Assembly (NCBI GenBank): GCA_016180275.1
Contig: JACPBN010000003.1
Span: forward strand, 1-17,045
Direction: 5' to 3'
DNA length: 17,045 nucleotides
From: Candidatus Woesearchaeota archaeon
Lineage (GTDB): Archaea; Nanobdellota; Nanobdellia; Woesearchaeales; UBA10200
Shown: one piece after another, positions 6,649-13,852 of the stretch
Layout: every line of letters starts with the position of its first letter
Numbering within the stretch: position 1 is the stretch's first letter
Notes under the pieces: generated by a model
Told to the model about the DNA's origin: nothing
The model's input: the letters and a program-made list of their open reading frames with translations, nothing else
The model's database searches: none
Translations under genes and position numbers: made by a program

Positions 6649-7662
6649 TTAACTTTTTGCCAATTTGATATTCTTATCAATGTAAGTATCGTAAAGGAAA
6701 ATAACTACTGGAAGTGCAACAATTGCTGCCACTAAAGCAGATGCTATCCCAATTGAGAGGATAATGCCAAAATTCTTTATTGCAGGCAATGGAGTGGAAA
6801 GCAAAGACAAAAAAGCAGCAATCGTAGTTAATGCCGCTGCTAGCAATGCGCGAATACTTTCTCTTAAAGTATATACAAGGGCATTTTCTCTTGAGTTTTT
6901 TGCTTTCAATTCATAAAATCTGTATAATATATGGATGCCAAAATCTATGCCTAGGCCCATCAGCATGGCAGCAGCCACAATGTTAGTGGATGAAAGAACA
7001 ATGCCAAAATAGCCTATCATTCCAGTTGTCCAGAGCATGGAAATCATTACAACTACCATTGGAATAAATCCCTTGAGAAATGATCTAAAAACAATAAAAA
7101 CAACTATTCCAATAAACACAAAAGCAAGCGGTGTTTCAAATGCAAAATCAGATATCATGATGTCAAATGTAGCTTTATCAATTAAATTAAATCCTGTGAC
7201 ATGTGCTTTCAACCCAGGATTAAGTTCTTCAAGGCTTGCTATGTCATCCTTAATATCAAACTTAAGCTTCTTTATAAGATTTGCATTTGTGCCTGTGTCT
7301 GTCCTTAACTGCAAAAATGTAAGCGAATAATCCTTGTTCGTAAGCTTAAGAGTTCTTGGATCTTCATCTAGAATTAATTCTATTCTTCTTTTTGAATCGG
7401 AAATAAATCCGTCTTTCTCTTTTACTATGCTTGCAATCGATGAGACTTCTAGAACCATATCAGCCCCAAATTGGTTTCGCATGTCATTCATTGTTTTAAT
7501 AACAGGCAAATCCTCAGGCAATACTTTCTCAAGGCTCGGCTCAATCTTAACTTTAAGTATGCCTGGAATAAGAAGAATTGTTATGAATGCGATTATCAGA
7601 AGCACTATCTTAGGATACTTAACCTGTAATTTTACTATTTTTTTAGCAGTTTCTTCAAGCAT
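6649..7662 (-). CDS. Half-size RND/MMPL-family exporter, second subunit
   Basis: 337 aa. Helix 1 lies at about 18-36, an outer loop at 37-175, then five more helices between 178 and 325. This is one of the two repeats that make up a normal RND protein. Helix 4 carries MGLGIDFGIH with D240, at the place of the proton-relay Asp in MMPL/RND pumps. The loop opens with IEPSLEKVLPEDLPV, echoed in the partner (VASLEKMMPEDMEE), so the genes are paralogous halves. It starts 2 nt after the stop of the first half. Archaeal COG1033 exporters usually fuse two such halves in one chain of about 700-800 aa. Substrates could be metals, lipids or other hydrophobic molecules. Confidence 0.83.
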   Translation of the reverse strand: MLEETAKKIVKLQVKYPKIVLLIIAFITILLIPGILKVKIEPSLEKVLPEDLPVIKTMNDMRNQFGADMVLEVSSIASIVKEKDGFISDSKRRIELILDEDPRTLKLTNKDYSLTFLQLRTDTGTNANLIKKLKFDIKDDIASLEELNPGLKAHVTGFNLIDKATFDIMISDFAFETPLAFVFIGIVVFIVFRSFLKGFIPMVVVMISMLWTTGMIGYFGIVLSSTNIVAAAMLMGLGIDFGIHILYRFYELKAKNSRENALVYTLRESIRALLAAALTTIAAFLSLLSTPLPAIKNFGIILSIGIASALVAAIVALPVVIFLYDTYIDKNIKLAKS

Positions 7663-7664
7663 TT

Positions 7665-8840
7665 TTAATTCCCAACTAGTATTTTTTGTTCTTGTATTTT
7701 GTTCTTATAGATAGTAACAATTTTTTCCTCTGCAATAAGCATTGCAGGAAGCCCTATTATTGTGAAAACTAAAGAATATGAAATGCCAATAATCATTAAA
7801 GTTCCGAATCTTCCCATTTCAGGCATTGCTCCAAAGAGAAATGCAAAAAAAGCTGCTAATGTTGTCCCAGCAGTAGCAATCAATGCAGTCCCTGTGCTTA
7901 CAACAGCCTCTTCAACTGCTTCTTCAGTTTTTTTACCTTGCTTTCTTTCGTATTTGTACCTGTTCATTAGATGAATAGCATAGTCTATCCCAACACCAAT
8001 TACAATAGCTGCAACCCCTCCAGCTAAAGTAGATATGCCAAGATTAAAATAGCCCATTGTTCCATAAAGCCATGTAACGCTAATAAGCACAACAATAAGG
8101 GGAAGGAACGAAGAAACAAAGCTTCTATAAAGCAGATAGGTTATTAAGAATACAAGCAAAATTGAGGACCACAAAGAATTCAGCATACTTGACTTAATCA
8201 TCTTGCTTAATTCCTGCTGTATTAATGGCACGCCAGCAAGCCGTATGCTTATTCCAGGAGGCCTGCCAGCGTCTTCTATATCTTCTTTTATGGCTTCTGC
8301 TAAATTGTTTAATCTTCTGTCATCTCTTCCAACATCTGTGTTGACAATGATATAAGTTGTGGAAAAATCATCATTTATGTAATTCCTGAGTAAATTTGCT
8401 GTTTCCTTATTTTTAAGAAGAGCGTCAAATGCCTGCTCATCTGGAAGCTGATTGTCGTTAATTTTTCTTAGTGCATCGGTAACTGCAAATGCCTCTATCA
8501 CGTCATCTTCTTGGCTTATTTGCTCTTTTAAGTTTTCAATGTATTCAAGAACCCTTTTGTCTTTTACGCTAAAAATCCCTTTTTCATTCTGGCTCTCCAT
8601 ATCAACATCTATAACAATGCCTATCATATCTTTGCCAAGAAAATTATCCCTTAGAACATTGAAATATTTGATTTCTTCCATGTCTTCCGGCATCATCTTC
8701 TCTAATGACGCAACAGTTTTGACATTTGGTATCCCTGTTGATATTAATATAGTTAAAACTGCAAGTGCTAAAATAGTAAAATAGGGATGATGTGTCTGAA
8801 AATGTGCAGTTTTCCTCAGTGTTTTTTTGTATATGCTCAT
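7665..8840 (-). CDS. Half-size RND/MMPL-family exporter, first subunit
   Basis: 391 aa from ATG 8840; an in-frame TTG at 8864 would lie inside the putative operator and is disfavoured. It has one helix near 19-38, a long outer domain to about 215, then five helices up to 372. Helix 4 has IGVGIDYAIH with D286 and Y287, the conserved Asp-Tyr pair of MMPL proton relays. This is the first gene of the seven-gene export operon. It follows a TATA box and a dyad shared with the arsR promoter. It probably pairs with the next gene to form a full 12-helix RND unit. The pumped substrate is unknown. Confidence 0.83.
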   Translation of the reverse strand: MSIYKKTLRKTAHFQTHHPYFTILALAVLTILISTGIPNVKTVASLEKMMPEDMEEIKYFNVLRDNFLGKDMIGIVIDVDMESQNEKGIFSVKDKRVLEYIENLKEQISQEDDVIEAFAVTDALRKINDNQLPDEQAFDALLKNKETANLLRNYINDDFSTTYIIVNTDVGRDDRRLNNLAEAIKEDIEDAGRPPGISIRLAGVPLIQQELSKMIKSSMLNSLWSSILLVFLITYLLYRSFVSSFLPLIVVLISVTWLYGTMGYFNLGISTLAGGVAAIVIGVGIDYAIHLMNRYKYERKQGKKTEEAVEEAVVSTGTALIATAGTTLAAFFAFLFGAMPEMGRFGTLMIIGISYSLVFTIIGLPAMLIAEEKIVTIYKNKIQEQKILVGN

Positions 8841-8857
8841 TTTGGTTCTTTTCAACC

Positions 8858-8874
8858 TATTCAAATATTCGAAT
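8858..8874 (-). promoter_or_regulatory. Putative ArsR operator of the RND/metal export operon
   Basis: On the minus strand ATTCGAATATTTGAATA is an imperfect palindrome directly downstream of the TATA box and 17 nt ahead of the rnd start. It matches the site in the arsR promoter (11416-11432) at 14 of 17 positions. It also resembles the CadC-type CTCAAATAAATATTTGAA operator style. The position would block initiation when bound. Confidence 0.5.
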
Positions 8875-8880
8875 AACTGA

Positions 8881-8890
8881 ATATAAATCC
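8881..8890 (-). promoter_or_regulatory. TATA box of the export operon
   Basis: On the minus strand GGATTTATAT gives a TTTATAT core about 41-47 nt ahead of ATG 8840. Transcription would start near 8858, inside the putative operator, leaving an 18-nt leader. It lies within 20 nt of the osmC stop codon. Confidence 0.5.
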
Positions 8891-8893
8891 AAT

Positions 8894-8900
8894 AAAAAAA
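8894..8900 (-). terminator. Poly-T tract right after the osmC stop codon
   Basis: Seven T residues follow the TAA of the OsmC gene on the minus strand. This is enough for archaeal U-tract termination and separates the stress block from the export operon promoter just downstream. A run of seven is short, so read-through is likely. Confidence 0.4.
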
Positions 8901-9422
8901 TTAATTCCCTGACAGCTCAACATCCAGCTTTATAGGATTTTTTAAGCAGTAAACACCAGGGCATCTTTCTTCAGCCAATTTCTTAATCTCATCCAGATTT
9001 TCTTTGTCATCGCTGGAAGCATTCACCTGCAATCTAACGTTTTCAACAATTGGCTCGTTGCTTAATCCTAATGCCTTGCTTAAGTTGACTTTATTTTCTA
9101 CGCTTACTTTTAACTCATTGAGCTTTATTCCTTTCTCTGCAGCTATTGAAGCAAATGTCTGCGCAAAGCAGGCTGCTAACCCAAACAAGCAGTATTGCAC
9201 TGGATCTGGCTTTATTCCAGAGCCTCCTATAAAAGGAGGGCCATCTGCTTCTATGGTTGTTGAGCCTTGAGGATGCTCTAATGTTGCAGTGAATTGAACT
9301 TTTCCATCTTCTAAATTCCATACACCTTCAACTTTCTTTGCTTTCATGGCCTTGCTTTTGTCTTTTTTTACCTCTTCAACAAAAGTTTTAGCCTTTTCTA
9401 GATTCACATTATTTATTTTCAT
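8901..9422 (-). CDS. OsmC/Ohr-family thiol peroxidase-like protein
   Basis: 173 aa. Residues 33-60 form the N-terminal beta region, GPPFIGGSGIKPDPVQYCLFGLAACF (61-86) the central helix, and ERCPGVYCLKNPI (152-164) the C-terminal part. C85 in LAACF and C154 in RCPG match the reactive cysteine pair of OsmC proteins, which reduce peroxides. C78 and C159 are additional. OsmC relatives act on organic hydroperoxides, and some handle persulfides, which suits the neighbouring sulfide oxidoreductase. GGGGG lies ahead of the ATG. The gene follows a 48-nt composite hairpin and ends in a T tract. Confidence 0.85.
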   Translation of the reverse strand: MKINNVNLEKAKTFVEEVKKDKSKAMKAKKVEGVWNLEDGKVQFTATLEHPQGSTTIEADGPPFIGGSGIKPDPVQYCLFGLAACFAQTFASIAAEKGIKLNELKVSVENKVNLSKALGLSNEPIVENVRLQVNASSDDKENLDEIKKLAEERCPGVYCLKNPIKLDVELSGN

Positions 9423-9450
9423 TTTTTAACCCCCATATCTTTTATCCAAA

Positions 9451-9498
9451 GAGAACTTTGAACCTCTCTCACCTTCGGTGAAGATTTTCAAAGTTCTC
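9451..9498 (-). other. Composite hairpin between the SHOCT and osmC genes
   Basis: GAGAACTTTGAA (9451-9462) and TTCAAAGTTCTC (9487-9498) are perfect 12-nt inverted repeats. Inside them TCACC-TTC-GGTGA (9470-9482) makes a second 5-bp stem with a tiny loop. As RNA this would be a long two-tier hairpin, 11 nt after the SHOCT stop and about 28 nt before osmC. It may protect or trim the transcript, act as a partial terminator, or be a small palindromic repeat. Confidence 0.6.
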
Positions 9499-9507
9499 CA
9501 AATATCA

Positions 9508-9834
9508 TTAACTTATCTCCTTTTTCATCTGCTCATACTGCTTCTTAGTTATTTCCCCTTTTGCATATCTCTTTTTGATTATATCCAAAGAGTTTTCATC
9601 TTTGCTAGTTGAGAATCCATTAATGAATGTTACTGCAATCCAAATAATAAGCCCCCAGAACAACAGCATGAAGAGGAATCCAAATCCCATTATTCCTCCA
9701 CCCATCAGGTTCATCATGCCTCCAGAGCTCATCATTCCATAGCTACCAGTTCCTCCCATCCCAAAACTGCCAAATAACAAAAGCAGCGCAGCAACAATAA
9801 GCACCAAAATCCATAAATTTTTATTGTCTTCCAT
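9508..9834 (-). CDS. Met/Gly-rich membrane protein with C-terminal SHOCT domain
   Basis: 108 aa from ATG 9834, with GGAGTGAT about 6 nt ahead; the GTG at 9843 is part of that site. Helix 1 lies at 7-22. A glycine-methionine loop (24-48, GMGG, YGMMSS, GGMMNLMGGG) follows, then helix 2 at 49-70. Residues 82-107 are a SHOCT domain (LDIIKKRYAKGEITKKQYEQM), a short helical module common at the C-termini of small membrane proteins and thought to mediate oligomer formation. The GMM loop resembles that of the larger protein at 991, which hints at copper or another soft metal. It lies 65 nt after the sulfide oxidoreductase and probably shares its transcript. Confidence 0.8.
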   Translation of the reverse strand: MEDNKNLWILVLIVAALLLLFGSFGMGGTGSYGMMSSGGMMNLMGGGIMGFGFLFMLLFWGLIIWIAVTFINGFSTSKDENSLDIIKKRYAKGEITKKQYEQMKKEIS

Positions 9835-9899
9835 AAGTATCACTCCCCAAATTCCTTCTTCATAAATTTACATTACATTATTAATATCCATCACTATTA

Positions 9900-11069
9900 T
9901 CAAAACCATTTCCAAAGCCAGTACTTCTCAAACAAAACCTTTCCTAAATGCCAGATTCTTCCTGGTTTTTTCATCTTAACTAAGGGCACAGGTTTTGCAT
10001 AAAAATTACCGCTGGCAAACCCTGCTTTTCCATAGCCTAGCTCTAAAAAGCAATAAGCCTTTCCATCATACGTTTTAGTCGGAGCCATGCCATTGATTTC
10101 TGCAGCTAGGTTCTCTGCTACAACCTCGGCCTCAAAATGGGCAAAAACCCCTGCCTTAGGCAAAGGTTTTCCGGAATCTAATATTATAGAAGCAGCATCT
10201 CCTATTGCAAAAACATCAGGATATTTTGTCTTGAGGGTATTTTTATCAACAGGTATCCAGCCTATCTCATTGCCTAGCTGCGAATCAATAACAGCATTTG
10301 AGCCGCGATGAGGCGGAATAAAAATTAAAAGATCGTATTTTTCGTATTTTGCAGCAGCATCTTTAGACTCTTTAAACTTAAGCTCTTTATTATCTGCATC
10401 CACAGAAATCAATTGAACTTCAGGATTAAAATTAATATTTCTCTCTTCCAGCATTGATTTAATTCTTTTGCCGATATCAGGGCCGGCAGATGGCATTGGA
10501 AGCGTTTCTGGAGTGAATATATTGATTTGTATCTTCTTTCTCATACCTTTCTTGGAAAAATATTCATCAAGAAGAAAAGCAGTTTCATATGGGGCTGCAG
10601 GGCATTTAAATGGAAGAGAAGAAATAACAATTGCAACTTTGCCGCCTTGAAAATCTTTTAAGCCATCCCTTAATCTTTCCACATCTTCGAGCTTATAAAG
10701 ATTATAGCCTTCTTGAGAAATTCCCTTGATGTTTTCAGGGGCAAGCTCTGCACCGAGAGAAATAATGAGATAATCATAACTAAACTCATTTTTCTCTGTC
10801 TTGACGGTTTTCTTATCAGGCAAAATACTTGTGACTTTCTCATTGACAAAACTAATTCCTTTTCTTTTAAGAGCTTCTAACTGCTTTTGTATATTTTCTG
10901 CTTTTCTGTTTCCAGCCATAAGCCATAAGAAAGAAGGGGCATAAATATGCTTGTCATTTTTGTCAATCAAGATAATTTTATGTTCTTTGCCTAGTTTTTT
11001 ACGGAGTTCATTAGCAACTACCAAACCTCCTGTTCCTCCCCCTAATATTAATATCTTTTTGTTTTCCAT
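9900..11069 (-). CDS. Sulfide:quinone oxidoreductase-like FAD flavoprotein
   Basis: 389 aa. The Rossmann FAD-binding start ILILGGGTGGLVVANEL spans 6-22. DYLIISLGAEL marks the second nucleotide-binding junction, and VFAIGDAA (286-293) is the C-terminal FAD motif. The only cysteines are C156 in PFKCPAAPYE and C340 in AYCFLELG. They match the two redox cysteines that carry the sulfide-derived sulfur bridge in SQR enzymes. The tail IWHLGKVLFEKYWLWKWF is an aromatic amphipathic helix suited to binding the membrane face and reaching quinone. The usual outcome is sulfide oxidation to polysulfide with quinone reduction. A general type II NADH dehydrogenase lacks this cysteine pair. It starts 9 nt after the arsR stop. 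Confidence 0.82.
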   Translation of the reverse strand: MENKKILILGGGTGGLVVANELRKKLGKEHKIILIDKNDKHIYAPSFLWLMAGNRKAENIQKQLEALKRKGISFVNEKVTSILPDKKTVKTEKNEFSYDYLIISLGAELAPENIKGISQEGYNLYKLEDVERLRDGLKDFQGGKVAIVISSLPFKCPAAPYETAFLLDEYFSKKGMRKKIQINIFTPETLPMPSAGPDIGKRIKSMLEERNINFNPEVQLISVDADNKELKFKESKDAAAKYEKYDLLIFIPPHRGSNAVIDSQLGNEIGWIPVDKNTLKTKYPDVFAIGDAASIILDSGKPLPKAGVFAHFEAEVVAENLAAEINGMAPTKTYDGKAYCFLELGYGKAGFASGNFYAKPVPLVKMKKPGRIWHLGKVLFEKYWLWKWF

Positions 11070-11078
11070 CTTCTCGTC

Positions 11079-11408
11079 TCACAAATTTTTGATAATTTTT
11101 CCATTTTCCCTTAATCTTTCAGCCAAAACATCCCTTATTATATCAAACGCCTTGATTATCTTTGGATTTGTAAGCTTATAATAGATATTTTTGCCGTCTC
11201 TGCTTGAAGCAACAATGCCTTTAGCTTTCATGATGGATAAATGCTGTGAGATATTTGCCTGGCTTAATCTTGTTTTCTCAATTAGTTCTGTCACTGACAT
11301 CTCTCCCTCTCGCAAGAGATTCAAGATCTCCAGCCTAGTCGGATTTGAAAATACAGTGCAGATCTCTGCATGCATCTTGCATAGCTCTTTTACGTTCTTA
11401 GTATTCAT
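11079..11408 (-). CDS. ArsR/SmtB-family winged-helix repressor
   Basis: 109 aa, the normal length. The family core reads FSNPTRLEILNLLREGEMSVTEL, then recognition helix LSQANISQHLSIMKAKGIV, then the wing SSRDGKNIYYKL. Metal or thiol sensing may use C10 and C17 in ELCKMHAEIC, in the N-terminal helix; there is no ELCVCDL motif in the recognition-helix region as in classic ArsR/CadC sensors. The gene leads the sulfide block and stands directly ahead of the SQR-like gene. Its promoter contains a dyad between TATA box and start, so self-repression is likely. The inducing ligand (metal, persulfide or arsenite) is not clear. Confidence 0.85.
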   Translation of the reverse strand: MNTKNVKELCKMHAEICTVFSNPTRLEILNLLREGEMSVTELIEKTRLSQANISQHLSIMKAKGIVASSRDGKNIYYKLTNPKIIKAFDIIRDVLAERLRENGKIIKNL

Positions 11409-11415
11409 AATAACA

Positions 11416-11432
11416 TATTAAGATATTCTAAT
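11416..11432 (-). promoter_or_regulatory. Putative ArsR self-operator
   Basis: On the minus strand ATTAGAATATCTTAATA lies 7 nt ahead of the arsR ATG and directly downstream of the TATA-like region. It is an imperfect dyad (12 of 16 bases symmetric) and matches the site at 8858-8874 at 14 of 17 positions. Confidence 0.5.
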
Positions 11433-11433
11433 G

Positions 11434-11446
11434 TTTAAATATTTAA
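11434..11446 (-). promoter_or_regulatory. TATA-like region of the arsR-sqr operon
   Basis: TTAAATATTTAAA on the minus strand lies about 26-38 nt ahead of the arsR ATG. It would drive a transcript with almost no leader. Same layout as at the export operon: TATA box, then operator, then start. Confidence 0.4.
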
Positions 11447-11486
11447 CTGAAATTCAGAGTGATTTTTAATATTTTAATGCCCAGAT

Positions 11487-11543
11487 TTACTGCGTTATGG
11501 ATACTACAAAAGATACAAATAAAGCTAAGGCTGCTTTCTTCAT
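11487..11543 (-). CDS. 18-codon hydrophobic micro-ORF coupled to the Asp-box lipoprotein gene
   Basis: Reads MKKAALALFVSFVVSITQ then TAA. Its ATG overlaps the stop codon of the propeller lipoprotein gene in the ATGA arrangement used for coupled translation. Lys-Lys followed by a hydrophobic run looks like a signal peptide or a single small membrane helix. It could be a real micropeptide or the stub of a deleted secreted protein, as at 362-412. No family was recognised. Confidence 0.35.
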   Translation of the reverse strand: MKKAALALFVSFVVSITQ

Positions 11544-13840
11544 ATTTTTCTCCGATAAATCCCTCCTCCTCTTGTTCCCACATATAAAATATTTTTTTCT
11601 TTATCAAGTTCAAGGGCAAAAGCTCCTGCATGATTAAGGCCTTCATTAAAAGGCTGCCAACTTGTTCCGCCATCGCTGCTCTTATAAATTCCATGATCAC
11701 CAACAAAGCCACGGGCAGTAACTAACCTAAAATAGTCAACTGTTGCGGCATATACAACATTGCTGTTTCTGGGATCTACTACAATATCTCCAACTCCATA
11801 GTTTTTGGGCAGTTGTGATATAGGAAGCTTCTTCCATAAAATGCCGCCATCGCTGCTCTTATAAATTCCATCATCATCTGTCCCTAAATAAATTATATCT
11901 GAATCATTTGGATCTAACGCGATTGTATTGGTTTCTACTGTTTCCAGCCCTGAATTTATTTTCTTCCATGTATCCCCATAATCAGTGCTCTTAAAAACAC
12001 CATACCCGGTGCCAGTCTTCTCCATAAAATTAGTCGGACCTTGAGTTGTTGCATAGACAACAGCAGGATTATTTTTATCAACTATAATTTTACTTACATG
12101 CACATCTGTTTCAAAACCAATATTTGCTTCTTTCCATGTTTTTCCGCCATCTTCAGTGATTGACATGCCAGCTCCCTTTGGCGTATATTGGTCACCCCCT
12201 CCTCCAATATAAATACGCTTTGGATTCTGAGGGTCAAAAGCAATTCCATGGAAGTGCGCAATATCTGGAAGTATGCCTGATTCACCAACAAAGAAATCTT
12301 TCGCGACAAGCTGCCATGTTAAGGCTCCATCAGTGCTAATATATATCCCTGCGTTTGTCGTGACAAAAATTGTTTTAGCATCTGTAGGGTGGGCTGCGAT
12401 GAGCATTATATACGGATTTTCTAAATTATAAGAAGCAAAAGTCCAGCTCATTCCTCCATCTGTGCTCTTGAACATGCCAAGTGTGTATGTGCCAGCATAC
12501 AAAGTCCCGTCCCTGGCTTTAATGATATCAACCACTTCGCTTCCTACAAAACCATTATCTCTTTCGTGCCAATGCTTGCCAGCGTCTTCACTCTGAAAAA
12601 GGCCTTGTTTGCCTGCAATAAATACTTCGTCGCTGTTCTCACCAACTGCCAACCTCTCTAAGCCGGAATTTGGAATAAATGGTTCATCATGCGTCCAGAA
12701 AAATTTTTCCCATGTTTTTCCGCCGTCTTCTGTTTTAAGAATCTTTCTGGAGAAAATGGCGTACGCAATATCCGGATTATTATCATCTATAAAAACGCCC
12801 CCTTCTGAAGGATCTGCGTAATATGCATCGAGTTGCTGCCATGTCTCACCAGAATCTGTGCTTTTGTAAACTCCGGCGCACTTACTTTTTTCTATCTTTG
12901 CAGCGTTTTTTCTGTCTTTCATGCCAAAAACTCCCATGCATGTGAGCTCTTCAAAGACACCAACCCTAACATAAACTTCATTTGGGGTTTGAGGGTTTAT
13001 AGCAATGCCTTTTACATCACTTCTGTGAAAAGTAGAATCAATTCTCTTCCAACTTTGCCCTTTATTCTCACTCTTAAACAAGGCTGAATTTGTGCCCACA
13101 AACAAGATGTTTTCGTTTGTAGGGTGAGGCGCAAGGGCTGTTATGAAATTTTTTGCTTCATCTGGAGATGGCCAAACAGATTTAATACTCCATTCTGTTT
13201 CAGGCAAAAATGATGCTTTTGTCCAATTCTTTCCATCATCTAATGATACAAAAATTAATCCTTTTCCATTTAAAATAGCACCCACAAAAATAAGAGAGGA
13301 ATTTGCCTTGCTCATGGCAACTGAAGTATACGAATCAGCTTTAAGCTCAATTCTCTGCCAGGTTTTGCCGCCATCCCATGTAATAAAAGGAGCATCTGCT
13401 ATGAATGCAATATTTTTAGTGTCACTTGGGTCCACGGCAACATCAGACACACTCTTGTTGGTGCCTCCCAAAGCTTTCCATTCTAAACCTTTGTTCGTGA
13501 CCTCAAAAATACCATTCCCCCCTAGCCCATACGTAAATGATGTAGCTGTCCATAAAGTAGCGCCTACCTTTTCCAAATCAGTTATCCAGCCGCCATAAGG
13601 CCCATTAACCTGCGTCCATTGATCAGCACTAAGCTCAGCTTTTAAGCAATCAGCAGGGCAAGTAGTGCTATCTTCTTGAAATTCACATTGAGCATTGCTA
13701 CATTGCCTGGCAGCAAGATATTGGACTAATGGCTGGGGAAGATTTAGATTATATTTTGAGAACGATGGTTTTTCTTCAGTGCAGCCAATAATAAAAATAA
13801 TTAAAGCCAATACGACTAAAATTAAAATTATCTTTTTCAT
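11540..13840 (-). CDS. Asp-box (BNR) beta-propeller lipoprotein, sortilin/GH74-like fold
   Basis: 766 aa. Signal peptide with lipobox IIGC puts the lipid-carrying cysteine at position 20. A Cys-rich linker follows (CSNAQCEFQEDSTTCPADC, 47-65). The rest is a propeller array with about 13 Asp boxes of the form S-x-D-x-G-x-T-W, from VTNKGLEW (114-121) to SSDGGTSW (721-728). That number suits two tandem seven-bladed propellers, as in GH74 xyloglucanases and Vps10/sortilin proteins. Catalytic residues could not be assigned, so a binding role is as likely as hydrolysis. It begins 12 nt after the glycosidase-like gene, and both share nearly the same signal-peptide coding start. It probably sits on the outer face of the cell membrane. 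Confidence 0.82.
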   Translation of the reverse strand: MKKIILILVVLALIIFIIGCTEEKPSFSKYNLNLPQPLVQYLAARQCSNAQCEFQEDSTTCPADCLKAELSADQWTQVNGPYGGWITDLEKVGATLWTATSFTYGLGGNGIFEVTNKGLEWKALGGTNKSVSDVAVDPSDTKNIAFIADAPFITWDGGKTWQRIELKADSYTSVAMSKANSSLIFVGAILNGKGLIFVSLDDGKNWTKASFLPETEWSIKSVWPSPDEAKNFITALAPHPTNENILFVGTNSALFKSENKGQSWKRIDSTFHRSDVKGIAINPQTPNEVYVRVGVFEELTCMGVFGMKDRKNAAKIEKSKCAGVYKSTDSGETWQQLDAYYADPSEGGVFIDDNNPDIAYAIFSRKILKTEDGGKTWEKFFWTHDEPFIPNSGLERLAVGENSDEVFIAGKQGLFQSEDAGKHWHERDNGFVGSEVVDIIKARDGTLYAGTYTLGMFKSTDGGMSWTFASYNLENPYIMLIAAHPTDAKTIFVTTNAGIYISTDGALTWQLVAKDFFVGESGILPDIAHFHGIAFDPQNPKRIYIGGGGDQYTPKGAGMSITEDGGKTWKEANIGFETDVHVSKIIVDKNNPAVVYATTQGPTNFMEKTGTGYGVFKSTDYGDTWKKINSGLETVETNTIALDPNDSDIIYLGTDDDGIYKSSDGGILWKKLPISQLPKNYGVGDIVVDPRNSNVVYAATVDYFRLVTARGFVGDHGIYKSSDGGTSWQPFNEGLNHAGAFALELDKEKNILYVGTRGGGIYRRKI

Positions 13841-13852
13841 TTCTTGCCTCTT

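Noticed and set aside
8894..8900. Rho-independent terminator of bacterial type after osmC
   Set aside because: No GC-rich stem precedes the T run; it is kept only as an archaeal-style T-tract stop.
9835..9899. 7-codon upstream ORF (MKKEFGE) ahead of the SHOCT gene
   Set aside because: It ends inside the ribosome binding site and could be regulatory, but a frame this short is common by chance and no other support was seen.
11443..11712. 89-aa open frame on the minus strand overlapping the end of the propeller gene
   Set aside because: It lies mostly inside the well-supported Asp-box gene in another frame, lacks a ribosome binding site and shows no recognisable domain. Only the short 18-codon ORF in this gap has a proper coupled start.
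13143..13598. 151-aa plus-strand open frame
   Set aside because: It is antisense to the propeller gene, where Asp-box codon bias keeps the reverse frame open. The product is Ser/Phe/Pro-rich without any fold signature.
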